Notes under the pieces: model-generated
Told to the model about the DNA's origin: nothing
Database searches by the model: none
The model's input: the letters and a program-made list of their open reading frames with translations, nothing else
Part shown: positions 17,388 through 26,674 of the stretch, piece after piece
Numbering within the stretch: the stretch's first letter is position 1
How the letters are laid out: every line of letters begins with the position of its first letter
Assembly (NCBI RefSeq): GCF_009765165.1
Contig: NZ_VLNU01000001.1
Location: forward strand, 1,596,001 to 1,660,000
Direction: 5' to 3'
Source of the DNA: Lysobacter panacisoli
GTDB taxonomy: Bacteria > Pseudomonadota > Gammaproteobacteria > Xanthomonadales > Xanthomonadaceae
Length of the DNA stretch: 64,000 nucleotides
Position numbers and translations under genes: made by a program

Positions 17388-20240
17388 ATGTTCCTGTCGC
17401 CCCGCCCGCGCGCCGCCGCGCTCGCCCTGGCCCTCGCCGCCGCGCTCGGTGGCACCGCCTTCGCGCCGACCGCCGTGTTGGCCGCGCCGAAGGCGACGGT
17501 GGACATCCCGTACGAGGAATTCACCCTGCCCAACGGCCTGCGCGTGGTCGTGCACACCGACCGCAAGGCGCCGATCGTCGCCGTGAACCTGTGGTACCAC
17601 GTCGGCAGCAAGGACGAACCCGCCGGCCGCACCGGCTTCGCGCACTTGTTCGAGCACCTGATGTTCAACGGTTCGGAGAACCATCGGGGCGAGTTCTTCG
17701 AACCCTTCGAGCTGGTCGGCACCACCGACCAGAACGGCACCACCAATTCCGACCGCACCAACTACTTCCAGAACGTGCCGACCACCGCGCTCGACATGGC
17801 GCTGTGGATGGAGTCCGACCGCATGGGCCACCTGCTCGGCGCGATCGACCAGAAGGTCCTGGACGAGCAGCGCGGCGTGGTCCAGAACGAGAAGCGCGAG
17901 AACGAGAACCAGCCCTATGGCCAGGTCTGGGATGCGCTGGGCAAGGCGCTGTACACCAAGGACCATCCGTACCACCACAGCACCATCGGCTCGATGGCCG
18001 ACCTCAACGCGGCCTCGCTGGAGGACGTGAAGAACTGGTTCCGCACCTGGTACGGCCCGAACAACGCCGTGCTCGTGCTGGCCGGCGACATCGACGTCGC
18101 CACCGCGCGCAAGAAGGCGGCGAAGTACTTCGGCGACATCCCCGCCTCGCCGACGATGGCGCAGCCGAAGGTCGACGTCGCACCGCTGGCCACGAGCACG
18201 CGCGCGACCATGACCGACCAGGTCCCGCAGGCGCGCATCCACCGTGTCTGGAACGTCGCGCAGACCGGCACGCCCGACATCGACAAGCTGCAGCTGTTCG
18301 CCCAGGTGCTGGGTGGCAGCAAGTCCTCGCGCCTGGACAAGCGTCTGCTGCACCAGGACAAGCTGGTCGACAACGTCGCCGCCGCTGCTTACGGCTCGCA
18401 ACTCAGCTCCAACTTCATCATCACCGCCGACGTGAAGCAGGGCGTCGATCCGGCGAAGGTCGAGGCGATCATCGACGAGGAGCTGAAGAAGCTGCTCAAG
18501 GATGGCCCGAGCAAGGCCGAAGTCGAACAGGCGCGCACCGTGTTCAAGGCCGGCTTCGTGCGCGGCATCGAGCGCGTGGGCGGTTCCGGCGGCAAGGCCG
18601 ATGCGCTGGCCGAGTGCACCGTCTACACCGGCGATCCGGGGTGCTTCCGCGACAGCCTGAAGATCATCGACACCGTCACCGTGGGCGAACTCAAGGCCGT
18701 GGGCAACCAATGGCTGACGCGCGGCAGCCACACGCTGGTCGTCGTGCCGGGACCGCGCACCGCCGTGGAAGAAGATCCCTCGGTCACGCCGGCACCGCTG
18801 ACCCTGCCGACCGTCGATCCCAGGTTCACCACCACGCCCAGCACGGTCGACCGCAGCACGGGCGTGCCGCAGACGTCGCGCTTCCCCGACCTCAAGTTCC
18901 CCTCGCTGCAGCGCGCGACGCTGAAGAACGGGACCACGGTGATCCTCGCCGAGCGCCACGAGATCCCGGTGGTGCAGATGAGCTACGAGTTCGCTGGTGG
19001 TTTCAGCGCCGACGAGGGCCGCAAGCTGGGTACGTCCAGCTTCGCAATGGGCATGCTCGACGAAGGCGCGGGCGATCTCGACGCACTGGCCTTCGGCGAC
19101 CGCGCCGAATCGCTGGGCGCGAACCTTGGCGCGAGCGCGTCGCTGGATGGCGGACGCGCGTACCTGTCGTCGCTGAAGGAGAACCTCGATCCGTCGGTCG
19201 GCCTGTTCGCGCAGATGCTGCGCCAGCCGCGCTTCGACCAGAAGGAAATCGACCGGGTGAAGGCGACCTGGATCGCCGGCATCCGCCAGGAGAAGGCGCG
19301 GCCGAACGGTGCCGCGCTGCGCGTGCTGCCGCCGCTGCTGTACGGCGAGGGCCATGCCTACGCGATGCCCTTGAGCGGCAGTGGCACCGAAGCGTCGATC
19401 GGTTCGCTGACACGCGACGACCTGATGGCGTTCCATCGCGCCTGGGTGCGCCCGCAGAACGCCACCCTGATCGTCGTCGGCGACACCACGCTGAAGGAGA
19501 TCGTCCCGCTGCTCGATCGCCATCTCGGCGACTGGGCGTCCGACGGCGCATCGCCGACGCGTCCGCAGGTCGGCCAGGCGCCGCGCCCGAAGAACTCGCG
19601 CGTCTATCTCATCGATCAGCCCGGCGCGGTACAGGCGACGATCTTCGCCGGCCAGGTCGTGCCCTCGACCAAGGATCCCGAATCGGTGCGCTTCGACATC
19701 GCCAACTCGGTGCTCGGCGGCGAATTCTCCTCGCGCCTCAACATGAACCTGCGCGAAGGCAAGCACTGGGCGTACGGCGCCTACAGCTTCTCGGTCAACG
19801 CGTTGGGCCCGCGCCCGTGGATGGCGTTCGCCCCTGTGCAGATCGACAAGACCGCCGATTCGCTGAAGGAACTGCAGCGCGAAATCAGCGTCTACGCCAC
19901 CGGCAAGGCGCCGCCGACCGCGGAGGAAGTGGCGAAGATCCAGGCCACCGAGATCCGTGGCCTGCCCGGCGCGTTCGAAACCGCATCGGCGGTGATGGGC
20001 GCGGTGAGCGGCATCGTCCGCTACGACCGTCCGGACGATTACGTGTTCAAGCGCAAGGCGGAGATCGAAGCGCTCACGCCGGAGCAGGTCAAGGTCGCAG
20101 CCGCCACGCTCGATCCGAATGCGCTGACCTGGGTAGTGGTGGGCGACCTCAAGCAGATCGAGAAGCCAGTGCGCGCGCTGAAGCTCGGCGACGTGCAGGT
20201 GCTCGATGCCGATGGCAAGGCGGTCGGCACCGCACCTTGA
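17388..20240 (+). CDS. Secreted M16-family zinc metallopeptidase, two-domain
   Basis: A 950-residue insulinase-family peptidase with a Sec signal peptide (core about residues 8-32). The inverted zinc motif HLFEH is at residues 86-90, with the distal zinc ligand Glu168 in VVQNEKREN. A second, catalytically silent M16 domain begins near residue 505 (LKFPSLQRATLKNG). It has the usual R/Y substrate-binding pair near LREGKHWAYGAY. It resembles the periplasmic PqqL/YhjJ-like group and should degrade peptides in the periplasm. A GAGGAG ribosome site precedes the ATG at 17388. Confidence 0.93.
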   Translation: MFLSPRPRAAALALALAAALGGTAFAPTAVLAAPKATVDIPYEEFTLPNGLRVVVHTDRKAPIVAVNLWYHVGSKDEPAGRTGFAHLFEHLMFNGSENHRGEFFEPFELVGTTDQNGTTNSDRTNYFQNVPTTALDMALWMESDRMGHLLGAIDQKVLDEQRGVVQNEKRENENQPYGQVWDALGKALYTKDHPYHHSTIGSMADLNAASLEDVKNWFRTWYGPNNAVLVLAGDIDVATARKKAAKYFGDIPASPTMAQPKVDVAPLATSTRATMTDQVPQARIHRVWNVAQTGTPDIDKLQLFAQVLGGSKSSRLDKRLLHQDKLVDNVAAAAYGSQLSSNFIITADVKQGVDPAKVEAIIDEELKKLLKDGPSKAEVEQARTVFKAGFVRGIERVGGSGGKADALAECTVYTGDPGCFRDSLKIIDTVTVGELKAVGNQWLTRGSHTLVVVPGPRTAVEEDPSVTPAPLTLPTVDPRFTTTPSTVDRSTGVPQTSRFPDLKFPSLQRATLKNGTTVILAERHEIPVVQMSYEFAGGFSADEGRKLGTSSFAMGMLDEGAGDLDALAFGDRAESLGANLGASASLDGGRAYLSSLKENLDPSVGLFAQMLRQPRFDQKEIDRVKATWIAGIRQEKARPNGAALRVLPPLLYGEGHAYAMPLSGSGTEASIGSLTRDDLMAFHRAWVRPQNATLIVVGDTTLKEIVPLLDRHLGDWASDGASPTRPQVGQAPRPKNSRVYLIDQPGAVQATIFAGQVVPSTKDPESVRFDIANSVLGGEFSSRLNMNLREGKHWAYGAYSFSVNALGPRPWMAFAPVQIDKTADSLKELQREISVYATGKAPPTAEEVAKIQATEIRGLPGAFETASAVMGAVSGIVRYDRPDDYVFKRKAEIEALTPEQVKVAAATLDPNALTWVVVGDLKQIEKPVRALKLGDVQVLDADGKAVGTAP

Positions 20241-20393
20241 ACGACTGCGAGCGGAGCCACCTGTTGCGCAAACTTCGACCGCGGCCTCAGTCGCGGTTCA
20301 CCACGCACCGTTCACAACCGTGGCGGACACGGCGACAATCGCGCCCCGTCCTCAATTGACGTGCGGCGCCTGCGCCGCCAACCGGAGTAATGG

Positions 20394-20783
20394 ATGCGCA
20401 AGTCCGCGGTGGGAGTGGTCCTGATGACGGCCCTGGTGGCCGGCGGTTGCACCTGGGTGCACATGGCGCCGGGTGCTTCGTCCGTGCGCGTGGTCGACGG
20501 CAGCGGTCCGCCGGCGGGTTGCGAGAAGCGCGGCGAAGTGGAGGTGTCGGTGAAGAACAGCGTCGCCTTCTACGAGCGTAACCACCTGCGCGTGCGCGAG
20601 GAACTGGAAACCCTGGCGCGCAACGAAGCGCCGGGCCTGCAGGCCGACACCGTGCAGCCGATGGGCGATCCGCTCAACGGTTCGCAGCGTTTCTCGGCCT
20701 GGCGTTGCGGCACGGGTCGCGGCGCGGCGACGGGTCCCGCCTCGACCGGCGGTACCGCCCAGACCTATCCACTGGGTCGCTGA
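20394..20783 (+). CDS. DUF4156-type lipoprotein
   Basis: A 129-residue lipoprotein with a lipobox VAGGC (Cys19) after a short basic start and hydrophobic stretch. The mature part carries SSVRVVDGSGPPAGCEKRGEV and three further cysteines overall, a pattern I associate with DUF4156 and RcsF-like small lipoproteins that form disulphides. It should reach the outer membrane because the residue after Cys is Thr, not Asp. The C-terminus is Gly/Thr-rich and probably disordered. Function is unknown. It is read in the same direction as the M16 peptidase, 153 bp downstream. Confidence 0.78.
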   Translation: MRKSAVGVVLMTALVAGGCTWVHMAPGASSVRVVDGSGPPAGCEKRGEVEVSVKNSVAFYERNHLRVREELETLARNEAPGLQADTVQPMGDPLNGSQRFSAWRCGTGRGAATGPASTGGTAQTYPLGR

Positions 20784-20821
20784 CGCGCAATTCGCCCCGA
20801 AACCGACGCGAAGGGCTGAAT

Positions 20822-20844
20822 GCCGGGTCACCGCATGACCCGGC
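20822..20844 (+). terminator. Hairpin after the lipoprotein gene
   Basis: GCCGGGTCA (20822-20830) and TGACCCGGC (20836-20844) form a 9-bp stem with loop CCGCA. There is no T-run, so termination is uncertain. Confidence 0.4.
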
Positions 20845-21016
20845 GGGTCGCGGCTTGGCAGACCGCGCGCCCCTGCTACGAAGGCTTCCGGTCGCAGTCT
20901 TGAACGGACGCCGCCCGCTGGTCGGTCAGACCCGCCGACCATGCGGTGCCGAATGGCGGCTTGGCGGCGTAAAGCGTTAACATGGCGTGTTCTTTTCCGT
21001 TTCCGGTAAAGCCTCC

Positions 21017-22039
21017 ATGTTGTTCCAGCACGTCGCCATCGCCGGCCTTGCCCATATCGACGCACCTCGCCGGCTGACGTCGGATGAAATCCACGCACGC
21101 CTCAAGCCCACGCTCGACCGTCTCGGCATCAAGTACAACGTGCTTGAGGAAGTCGCCGGCGTTCGCGAACGCCGTCTGTGGGACGGCGAGGTCAAAGCCT
21201 CCGACGCCGCCACGCTCGCCGGCGTGAAAGCGCTGGCCGACGCCGGCATCGACGCCGACCGCGTTGGTCTGCTGGTCAACACTTCGGTCAGCCGCGACTA
21301 CCTGGAGCCGTCCACGGCGTCCATCGTCTCGGGCAACCTGCGCCTGCCGGACACTTGCCAGAACTTCGACGTCGCCAATGCGTGCCTCGCGTTCCTCAAC
21401 GGCATGGACATCGCCAGCCGCATGATCGAGCGCGGCGAGATCGACTACGCGCTGGTCGTCAACGGCGAAACCGCTGATCTCGCCTACGAGAAGACGCTCG
21501 ACCGCCTCAGCCGCGACGACGTCACCGAAGAGCAGTTCCGCGACGAGATGGCAACGCTCACGCTCGGCAGCGGTGCCGCGGCGATGGTGCTGGCGCGTAG
21601 CGAGCTCGCGCCGGGCGCGCCGCGCTATCGCGGCAGCGTCACGCGTTCGGCCACCGAGTGGAACCAGCTGTGCCGCGGCGACCTCGTGCACGACCGCATG
21701 ATCGCCGACGGCCGCATGCTGCTGGTCGAAGGCATCAAGCTCGGCCAGAAGACCTTCACTGCCGCGCGCGCCGCGCTGGGCTGGGTGGTCGAGGAACTCG
21801 ACGAGTTCGTCATCCACCAGGTCAGCAAGGCCCACACCAAGGCCTTCCTCAAAGCGTTCCGCATCGATCCGAAGAAGGTCCTGACCATCTTCGGCGAGCA
21901 CGGCAACATCGGTCCGGCGTCGGTGCCGATCGTGCTGAGCAAGCTGCGCGAGGGCGGTCGCCTGAAGAAGGGCACGCGCATCGCGCTGCTGGGCATCGGC
22001 TCGGGCCTGAACTGCTCGATGGCCGAAGTGGTCTGGTAA
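21017..22039 (+). CDS. oleA: OleA, fatty acyl-CoA condensing enzyme (3-oxoacyl-ACP synthase III-like)
   Basis: A 340-residue thiolase-fold enzyme that joins two fatty acyl-CoAs head to head into a 2-alkyl-3-ketoacid, the first step of long-chain olefin synthesis. The nucleophile is Cys123 (VANACLAFLNG). The base that deprotonates the alpha carbon is Glu97 (DYLEPS), and the oxyanion pair is His267 (FVIHQVS) and Asn297 (GEHGNIGP). All correspond to those of Xanthomonas campestris OleA, to which the text is very close. The start MLFQH at 21017 matches that protein; a GTG at 20987 would add ten residues. oleB, oleC and oleD follow. Confidence 0.96.
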   Translation: MLFQHVAIAGLAHIDAPRRLTSDEIHARLKPTLDRLGIKYNVLEEVAGVRERRLWDGEVKASDAATLAGVKALADAGIDADRVGLLVNTSVSRDYLEPSTASIVSGNLRLPDTCQNFDVANACLAFLNGMDIASRMIERGEIDYALVVNGETADLAYEKTLDRLSRDDVTEEQFRDEMATLTLGSGAAAMVLARSELAPGAPRYRGSVTRSATEWNQLCRGDLVHDRMIADGRMLLVEGIKLGQKTFTAARAALGWVVEELDEFVIHQVSKAHTKAFLKAFRIDPKKVLTIFGEHGNIGPASVPIVLSKLREGGRLKKGTRIALLGIGSGLNCSMAEVVW

Positions 22040-22061
22040 GCGACTGCGTCGCCCGACGAAG

Positions 22062-22085
22062 AACCCGGCCGCGCGCCGGGTTTTT
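22062..22085 (+). terminator. Intrinsic terminator between oleA and oleB
   Basis: AACCCGGC (22062-22069) and GCCGGGTT (22075-22082) form an 8-bp stem with loop CGCGC, followed by a T5 run and TTCTTG. It sits inside the ole locus, so oleB is either read through at reduced level or has its own promoter. Confidence 0.85.
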
Positions 22086-22124
22086 CTTGCCTGCGCTTCG
22101 TGCGCGCACGCCAAGATTGAAACG

Positions 22125-23024
22125 ATGACCATCCGCCTGCCGCTGCCCGATTACCCGTTCACGCCGAAGCGCTTCGAAGTGCGTCCCGGCATCGCGATGA
22201 GTTTCCTCGACGAAGGCCCGCGCGACGGCGAAGTGGTGGTGATGCTGCACGGCAATCCGTCGTGGAGCTATTACTGGCGCAAGCTCGTGCTCGGGCTGCG
22301 CGACCGCTATCGCTGCATCGTGCCGGACCATGTCGGCATGGGCCTGTCCGACAAGCCCGACGACGATCGCTACCGCTACACGCTGCAGTCGCGCATCGAC
22401 GACATCGAAACGCTGCTCGACCAACTCGGCATCACCGGCCCGGTGACGCTGGCCGTGCACGACTGGGGCGGCGGCATCGGCTTCGGCTGGGGCCTGAAGC
22501 ATTCCGCGCGCATCCGCCGGCTGGTGATCACCAACACCGGTTCGTTCCCGCTGCCGGCCGCCAAGTCGCTGCCGAAGTCGCTCAAGCTCGGTCGCGATCT
22601 CGGCCTGGGCACGTTGCTGATCCGCGGCCTCAACGCGTTCTCGTCGGTCGCCTCGTTCGTCGGTGTCGAGAAGAAGATGCCCGCCGACGTGCGCCGCGCC
22701 TACGTCGCGCCGTACGACACGTGGGCGAACCGCATCGCGACCTCGCGCTTCGTGCAGGACATCCCGCTGGGCGAGGGCGATGCCGCGTGGCCGCTGGTGC
22801 AGGCGATGGGTCGCAAGCTGCCCGAGTACGCCGATCGTCCGGTGTTCATCGCATGGGGCCTGCGCGATTTCGTCTTCGACCGGCATTTCCTCAAGGGCTT
22901 CACCGACGCGCTGCCGCGCGCGCAGGTGCATGCCTTCGAAGACGCGAACCACTACGTGCTGGAAGACAAGGCCGACGTGCTGGTGCCGGCGATCCGCGCG
23001 TTCCTCGACGCGAACCCGCTGTAA
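22125..23024 (+). CDS. oleB: OleB, beta-lactone decarboxylase (alpha/beta hydrolase)
   Basis: A 299-residue alpha/beta hydrolase of the haloalkane-dehalogenase-like group. The nucleophile is Asp113 in HDWGGG. The oxyanion-side HGNPSWSYYW lies at residues 42-51, and the catalytic His is in EDANHYVLED near residue 276. In the ole pathway OleB converts the cis-beta-lactone made by OleC into the cis-olefin and CO2. Being the second gene after oleA supports this over a dehalogenase role. It lies 85 bp after oleA, with a hairpin in between. Confidence 0.92.
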   Translation: MTIRLPLPDYPFTPKRFEVRPGIAMSFLDEGPRDGEVVVMLHGNPSWSYYWRKLVLGLRDRYRCIVPDHVGMGLSDKPDDDRYRYTLQSRIDDIETLLDQLGITGPVTLAVHDWGGGIGFGWGLKHSARIRRLVITNTGSFPLPAAKSLPKSLKLGRDLGLGTLLIRGLNAFSSVASFVGVEKKMPADVRRAYVAPYDTWANRIATSRFVQDIPLGEGDAAWPLVQAMGRKLPEYADRPVFIAWGLRDFVFDRHFLKGFTDALPRAQVHAFEDANHYVLEDKADVLVPAIRAFLDANPL

Positions 23025-23029
23025 TGCTG

Positions 23030-23172
23030 TTGCTCCCTCTCCCCTCGAGGGAGAGGGACAGGCCGGAAAGCGGCCAGGGAGAGGGACGGGTGCTGAGTCG
23101 CCACTGGTACGCGTCCGCGACACCCCTCTTCCGCCCTTCGGGCACCTTCTCCCTCAAGGGGAGAAGGAAGAG
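23030..23172. repeat. Intergenic palindromic repeat cluster between oleB and ykgJ-like gene
   Basis: The segment has three hairpin-forming units: CCCTCTCCC...GGGAGAGGG at 23035-23057, GGCCG...CGGCC near 23061-23075, and CCTTCTCCC (23145-23153) with GGGAGAAGG (23159-23167). The CCTCTCCC/GGGAGAGG wording recurs in intergenic regions of many xanthomonad genomes, as far as I remember. It may work as a bidirectional terminator for the convergent genes. It has no coding potential of its own. Confidence 0.6.
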
Positions 23173-23175
23173 CGT

Positions 23176-23559
23176 TCACCCCTCCGGCAACGGATTCTTC
23201 TCGTCCTCGCTCACGCCGGTCCAGTCTTCGGGCGTGAGCACCGGCAGTCCGTGCCCGAGGCGCGCCTTGTCGCATTGCGGGCTGGCTTCGCCGAATTCCC
23301 ACGACGCCGGCACCAGCGCGCACACCGACGGACGCCGATCGTGGATGGTGCAGCGGCTGTAGCGGCCGATGTCCGCGTCCAGCGCGATGCAGCGCGGCTG
23401 CGACTGCGAGGTGCCGCGCATCACCCGTTCATGCGTGCGCAACGGCTCGGTGAGTTCGATCGGGACGTGCCCGCCCATGCCCGGGTCCGCCTCGGACCAG
23501 TGGAAGCTCACGCGGAAGAAGGCGCAGCAGGCGCCGCAGGTCAGGCAGGGGTGTTGCAT
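23176..23559 (-). CDS. YkgJ-family cysteine cluster protein
   Basis: A 127-residue protein with the family's CLTCGACCAFF at residues 5-15 and further cysteines at positions about 57, 70, 80 and 96 (RCIALD, RYSRCTIHDRRPSVC, PQCDKAR). This CxxCxxCC...CxxH...C pattern is thought to bind zinc or an Fe-S cluster. The function is unknown. It lies on the strand opposite to the ole genes, between oleB and oleC. As far as I recall, the same insertion is seen in other xanthomonad ole loci. The start at 23559 gives MQHPCLTCG directly; longer upstream extensions run antisense to oleC. Confidence 0.88.
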   Translation of the reverse strand: MQHPCLTCGACCAFFRVSFHWSEADPGMGGHVPIELTEPLRTHERVMRGTSQSQPRCIALDADIGRYSRCTIHDRRPSVCALVPASWEFGEASPQCDKARLGHGLPVLTPEDWTGVSEDEKNPLPEG

Positions 23560-23658
23560 GGGCGGACCGGCGCGGTCACGACGGAATTGCGGGCAGGTGC
23601 GCGATTCTGAGGCTTTCCGCGCCCGACGCAAGGGCTCCGGACAGGCGAAAATGAACCG

Positions 23659-25308
23659 ATGAACGAGCCAAGCAACATCGCCGCGTCGCTGCCCGCCCTG
23701 GCGGCCCGATTTCCCGACCGCATTGCCATGCGCTGCCCCGGCACGCGCGGTCCGGACGGTTTCGCGCGCTTCGACCTGACGCTGACCTACCGCGATCTCG
23801 ACGCCCGCAGCGACGCCATCGCCGCCGGCCTGGCGATGCGCGGCATCGGCCGCGGCACCCGGACCGTGGTGATGGTGCGACCCTCGCCCGAGTTCTTCCT
23901 GCTGATGTTCGCCCTGTTCAAGGCGGGCGCGGTGCCGGTGCTCGTCGATCCGGGCATCGACAAGCGCGCGCTGAAGCAGTGCCTGGACGAAGCCCAGCCC
24001 GAAGCCTTCATCGGCATTCCGCTGGCGCATGTCGCCCGCGTGCTGCTGGGCTGGGCGAAGTCCGCGCGTACCCGCATCACCACCGGCGCGCGCGCATGGC
24101 TCGCCGACGCGACACTCGCGCAGGTCGAACGCGACGGCGCACACGCTGGTTCGCAACTCGCTGCGACGCAACCCGACGATGTCGCCGCGATCCTTTTCAC
24201 CAGTGGTTCCACCGGCGTGCCCAAGGGCGTGGTGTATCGCCATCGCCACTTCGTCGCGCAGATCGCGATGCTGCGCGACGCGTTCGGTATCGAGGCCGGC
24301 GGCGTGGACCTGCCGACGTTCCCGCCGTTCGCCTTGTTCGATCCCGCGCTGGGGCTTACCTCGATCATCCCCGACATGGACCCGACCAAGCCCGCGCTGG
24401 CCGATCCGCGCAGACTGCACGATGCGATCGCGCGCTTCGGCGTGGACCAGCTGTTCGGCTCGCCTGCACTGATGGCGGTGCTGGCGAACTTCGGCGCGCC
24501 TTTGCCGACCGTGAAACGTGTGACGTCCGCCGGCGCGCCGGTACCGGCCGGCGTCGTCGAGACCATGCGCTCGCTGCTGCCCGAGGACGCGCAGTTCTGG
24601 ACGCCGTACGGCGCGACGGAATGCCTGCCGGTCGCAGTGATCGAAGGTCGCGAGCTGCAATCCACGCGCGCGGCGACGGAGACCGGCGCCGGTACCTGCG
24701 TCGGCCGCGCGGTCGCGCCGAACGACGTGCGCATCATCGCGATCACCGACGAGCCCATCGCGCAGTGGCGCGACGCGGCGGAGGTGGCCGATGGCGTCGT
24801 CGGCGAGATCACCGTCGCCGGACCCACTGCCACGGACACCTACTTCAACCGCGACGCGCAGACGCGCGCGGCGAAGATCCGCGAACGCCTCGCCGATGGA
24901 AGCGAACGCATCGTGCATCGCATGGGCGACGTCGGCTATTTCGACGCGCAGGGACGGTTGTGGTTCTGCGGTCGCAAGACGCATCGCGTGGAAACCGCCG
25001 AGGGCCCGCTCTACACCGAGCAGGTCGAGCCGGTGTTCAACACGCATCCGCAGGTGCGTCGCACCGCGCTCGTCGGTGTTGGCGTGATGGGTGCGCAGCA
25101 TCCTGTGCTGTGCGCGGAACTGGCGGCCACGGTCGACGCACGCGAATGGCCGCGCGTCGAGCGCGAGCTGCGCGAGATCGGTGCACGCCATCCGCACACC
25201 GTGCGCATCGAACGCTTCCTGCGCCATCCGAAGTTTCCCGTCGACATCCGCCACAACGCCAAGATCGGCCGCGAGAAGCTGGCGGTGTGGGCTGCGGAAC
25301 AGGGCTGA
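23659..25308 (+). CDS. oleC: OleC, beta-lactone synthetase (AMP-dependent ligase family)
   Basis: A 549-residue adenylate-forming enzyme that converts the 2-alkyl-3-hydroxyacid from OleD into a cis-beta-lactone using ATP. The P-loop [17 protein letters not shown] lies near residues 178-194 and the ATP-binding motif [11 protein letters not shown] near 315. The motif GDVGYFD with GRKTHRVET near 435 marks the hinge, and the C-terminal [10 protein letters not shown] supplies the catalytic lysine. Its position between oleB and oleD distinguishes it from acyl-CoA synthetases. oleD follows after 49 bp. Confidence 0.95.
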   Translation: MNEPSNIAASLPALAARFPDRIAMRCPGTRGPDGFARFDLTLTYRDLDARSDAIAAGLAMRGIGRGTRTVVMVRPSPEFFLLMFALFKAGAVPVLVDPGIDKRALKQCLDEAQPEAFIGIPLAHVARVLLGWAKSARTRITTGARAWLADATLAQVERDGAHAGSQLAATQPDDVAAILFTSGSTGVPKGVVYRHRHFVAQIAMLRDAFGIEAGGVDLPTFPPFALFDPALGLTSIIPDMDPTKPALADPRRLHDAIARFGVDQLFGSPALMAVLANFGAPLPTVKRVTSAGAPVPAGVVETMRSLLPEDAQFWTPYGATECLPVAVIEGRELQSTRAATETGAGTCVGRAVAPNDVRIIAITDEPIAQWRDAAEVADGVVGEITVAGPTATDTYFNRDAQTRAAKIRERLADGSERIVHRMGDVGYFDAQGRLWFCGRKTHRVETAEGPLYTEQVEPVFNTHPQVRRTALVGVGVMGAQHPVLCAELAATVDAREWPRVERELREIGARHPHTVRIERFLRHPKFPVDIRHNAKIGREKLAVWAAEQG

Positions 25309-25357
25309 CCGCAGGCGATTCCGCTATCGTGTGCGCCTTCCACGGAGACGACCATCC

Positions 25358-26368
25358 ATGAAGATACTGGTGACCGGCGGTGGCGGCTTCCTTGGCCAGG
25401 CTTTGTGCCGCGGCCTGCGCGAGCGTGGCCATGAAGTCGTCAGCTTCAACCGCGGGCGCTACCCGGCGCTCGATGCGATCGGCGTGACTCAGGTGCAGGG
25501 CGACCTCGCGCAACGCGATGCGGTGATCGCGGCCGCGGCCGGCTGCGATGCGGTCTTCCACAACGCCGCGAAGGCCGGCGCGTGGGGCAGCCATGAGAGC
25601 TACCACCTCGCCAACGTCGTCGGCACGCAGAACGTGATCGACGCGTGCCGCGCGAACCGAATCGGTCGGCTCGTCTACACGTCCACGCCCAGCGTCACCC
25701 ATCGCAAGACGCATCCGGTCGAAGGCGGTACCGCCGACACCGTTCCCTACGGCGACCATCTCAAGGCGCCCTATGCAGCGACCAAGCAGGTCGCCGAGAA
25801 GATCGTCCTCGCCGCCAACGACGCGGCACTCGCCACGGTCGCGCTGCGTCCGCGCCTGATCTGGGGCGTCGGCGACAACCAGCTGCTGCCGCGCCTGGTC
25901 GAACGCGCGAAGGCCGGCCGACTACGCTTCGTCGGCGACGGCAACAACCGCATCGACACCACGTACGTGGAGAACGCGGCCCAGGCGCACTTCGATGCAT
26001 TCGAACACCTCGCACCGGGAGCGGCCTGCGCGGGCCGCGCGTACTTCATCAGCAACGGCGAGCCGCGCACGGTGCGCGAGATCGTCAACGGCCTGCTCGA
26101 GGCCGCCGGTGCGCCGCAGGTGACGAAGACGATTCCGTTCGGTGTCGCGTACGCGGCTGGCGTGGTCTGCGAAGGACTCTGGCATGCGCTTCCGTTGAAG
26201 GGCGAACCGCCGATGACGCGCTTCCTTGCCGAGCAGTTGAGCACGACGCACTGGTACGACATGACGCCGGCGCGCAACGATTTCGGCTACATGCCGAAGG
26301 TCAGCATTCACGAGGGCCTCACCCGACTGAAGGCTGCCTGCACGAACCGGCCAATCGTCACCGCGTAA
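25358..26368 (+). CDS. oleD: OleD, 2-alkyl-3-ketoacid reductase (extended SDR)
   Basis: A 336-residue extended short-chain dehydrogenase that reduces the OleA product with NADPH. The Rossmann motif VTGGGGFLG lies at residues 5-13, the [11 protein letters not shown] block follows, and the active-site YAATK is near residues 138-142. It belongs to the 3-beta-HSD-like group. The start at 25358 follows GGAGACG. In some bacteria oleC and oleD are fused; here they are separate and 49 bp apart. It completes an intact oleABCD set. Confidence 0.94.
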   Translation: MKILVTGGGGFLGQALCRGLRERGHEVVSFNRGRYPALDAIGVTQVQGDLAQRDAVIAAAAGCDAVFHNAAKAGAWGSHESYHLANVVGTQNVIDACRANRIGRLVYTSTPSVTHRKTHPVEGGTADTVPYGDHLKAPYAATKQVAEKIVLAANDAALATVALRPRLIWGVGDNQLLPRLVERAKAGRLRFVGDGNNRIDTTYVENAAQAHFDAFEHLAPGAACAGRAYFISNGEPRTVREIVNGLLEAAGAPQVTKTIPFGVAYAAGVVCEGLWHALPLKGEPPMTRFLAEQLSTTHWYDMTPARNDFGYMPKVSIHEGLTRLKAACTNRPIVTA

Positions 26369-26430
26369 CGACTGGTGCGTACCTAGCATCGACCACACCC
26401 AGTCAGGCGCACCGCGCCCGGAGTGCTTCG

Positions 26431-26589
26431 ATGCTGAACTACGCCATCATCTTCTTCGTCATCGCGATCATCGCGGCCGTGCTTGGCTTCAGTGGCATCG
26501 CCGGTGCGGCGAGCAACATCGCCTGGATCCTGTTCGTCGTCTTCCTGATCCTGGCCGTCATCTCGATGCTGCGCGGCCGACGCGTCTGA
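26431..26589 (+). CDS. DUF1328-family small membrane protein (YtjA type)
   Basis: A 52-residue protein beginning [20 protein letters not shown], with two hydrophobic helices joined by a Gly/Ala linker ([12 protein letters not shown]) and a basic RGRRV tail. This is the standard form of the DUF1328/YtjA family. Its function is unknown, and stress-linked expression is reported for some relatives. A GGAG ribosome site lies just upstream. It is too short for many gene finders but matches the family across its whole length. Confidence 0.9.
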   Translation: MLNYAIIFFVIAIIAAVLGFSGIAGAASNIAWILFVVFLILAVISMLRGRRV

Positions 26590-26662
26590 CCGGCCGCCAC
26601 CCTGCGTCGGGCGACCGGTCGGTCCGGGTCGTCCGGCGCGGAAGGGGTCGGCGCGGCGCGGC

Positions 26663-26668
26663 TACAAT
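26663..26668 (+). promoter_or_regulatory. -10 element of ubiJ, probably leaderless transcript
   Basis: TACAAT (in GGCTACAAT) ends six bases before the ubiJ ATG at 26675. The start of transcription would fall on or next to the start codon, and no ribosome site is present. Confidence 0.5.
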
Positions 26669-26674
26669 GCGCGA

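Noticed and set aside
17319..19766. An 815-residue open frame on the minus strand over the M16 peptidase gene
   Set aside because: It is Arg/Gly/His-rich shadow coding from a high-GC gene; the plus-strand frame has a complete signal peptide, HxxEH motif and family length.
20241..20393. tRNA gene in intergenic gaps (also checked 20784-21016, 43889-44120, 63590-63782)
   Set aside because: No cloverleaf arms with a TTCRANY T-loop and matching acceptor stem were seen by eye; a dedicated tRNA search would settle this.
22125..23024. Haloalkane dehalogenase
   Set aside because: The fold and Asp-Trp motif agree, but the position between oleA and oleC fits the beta-lactone decarboxylase OleB much better.
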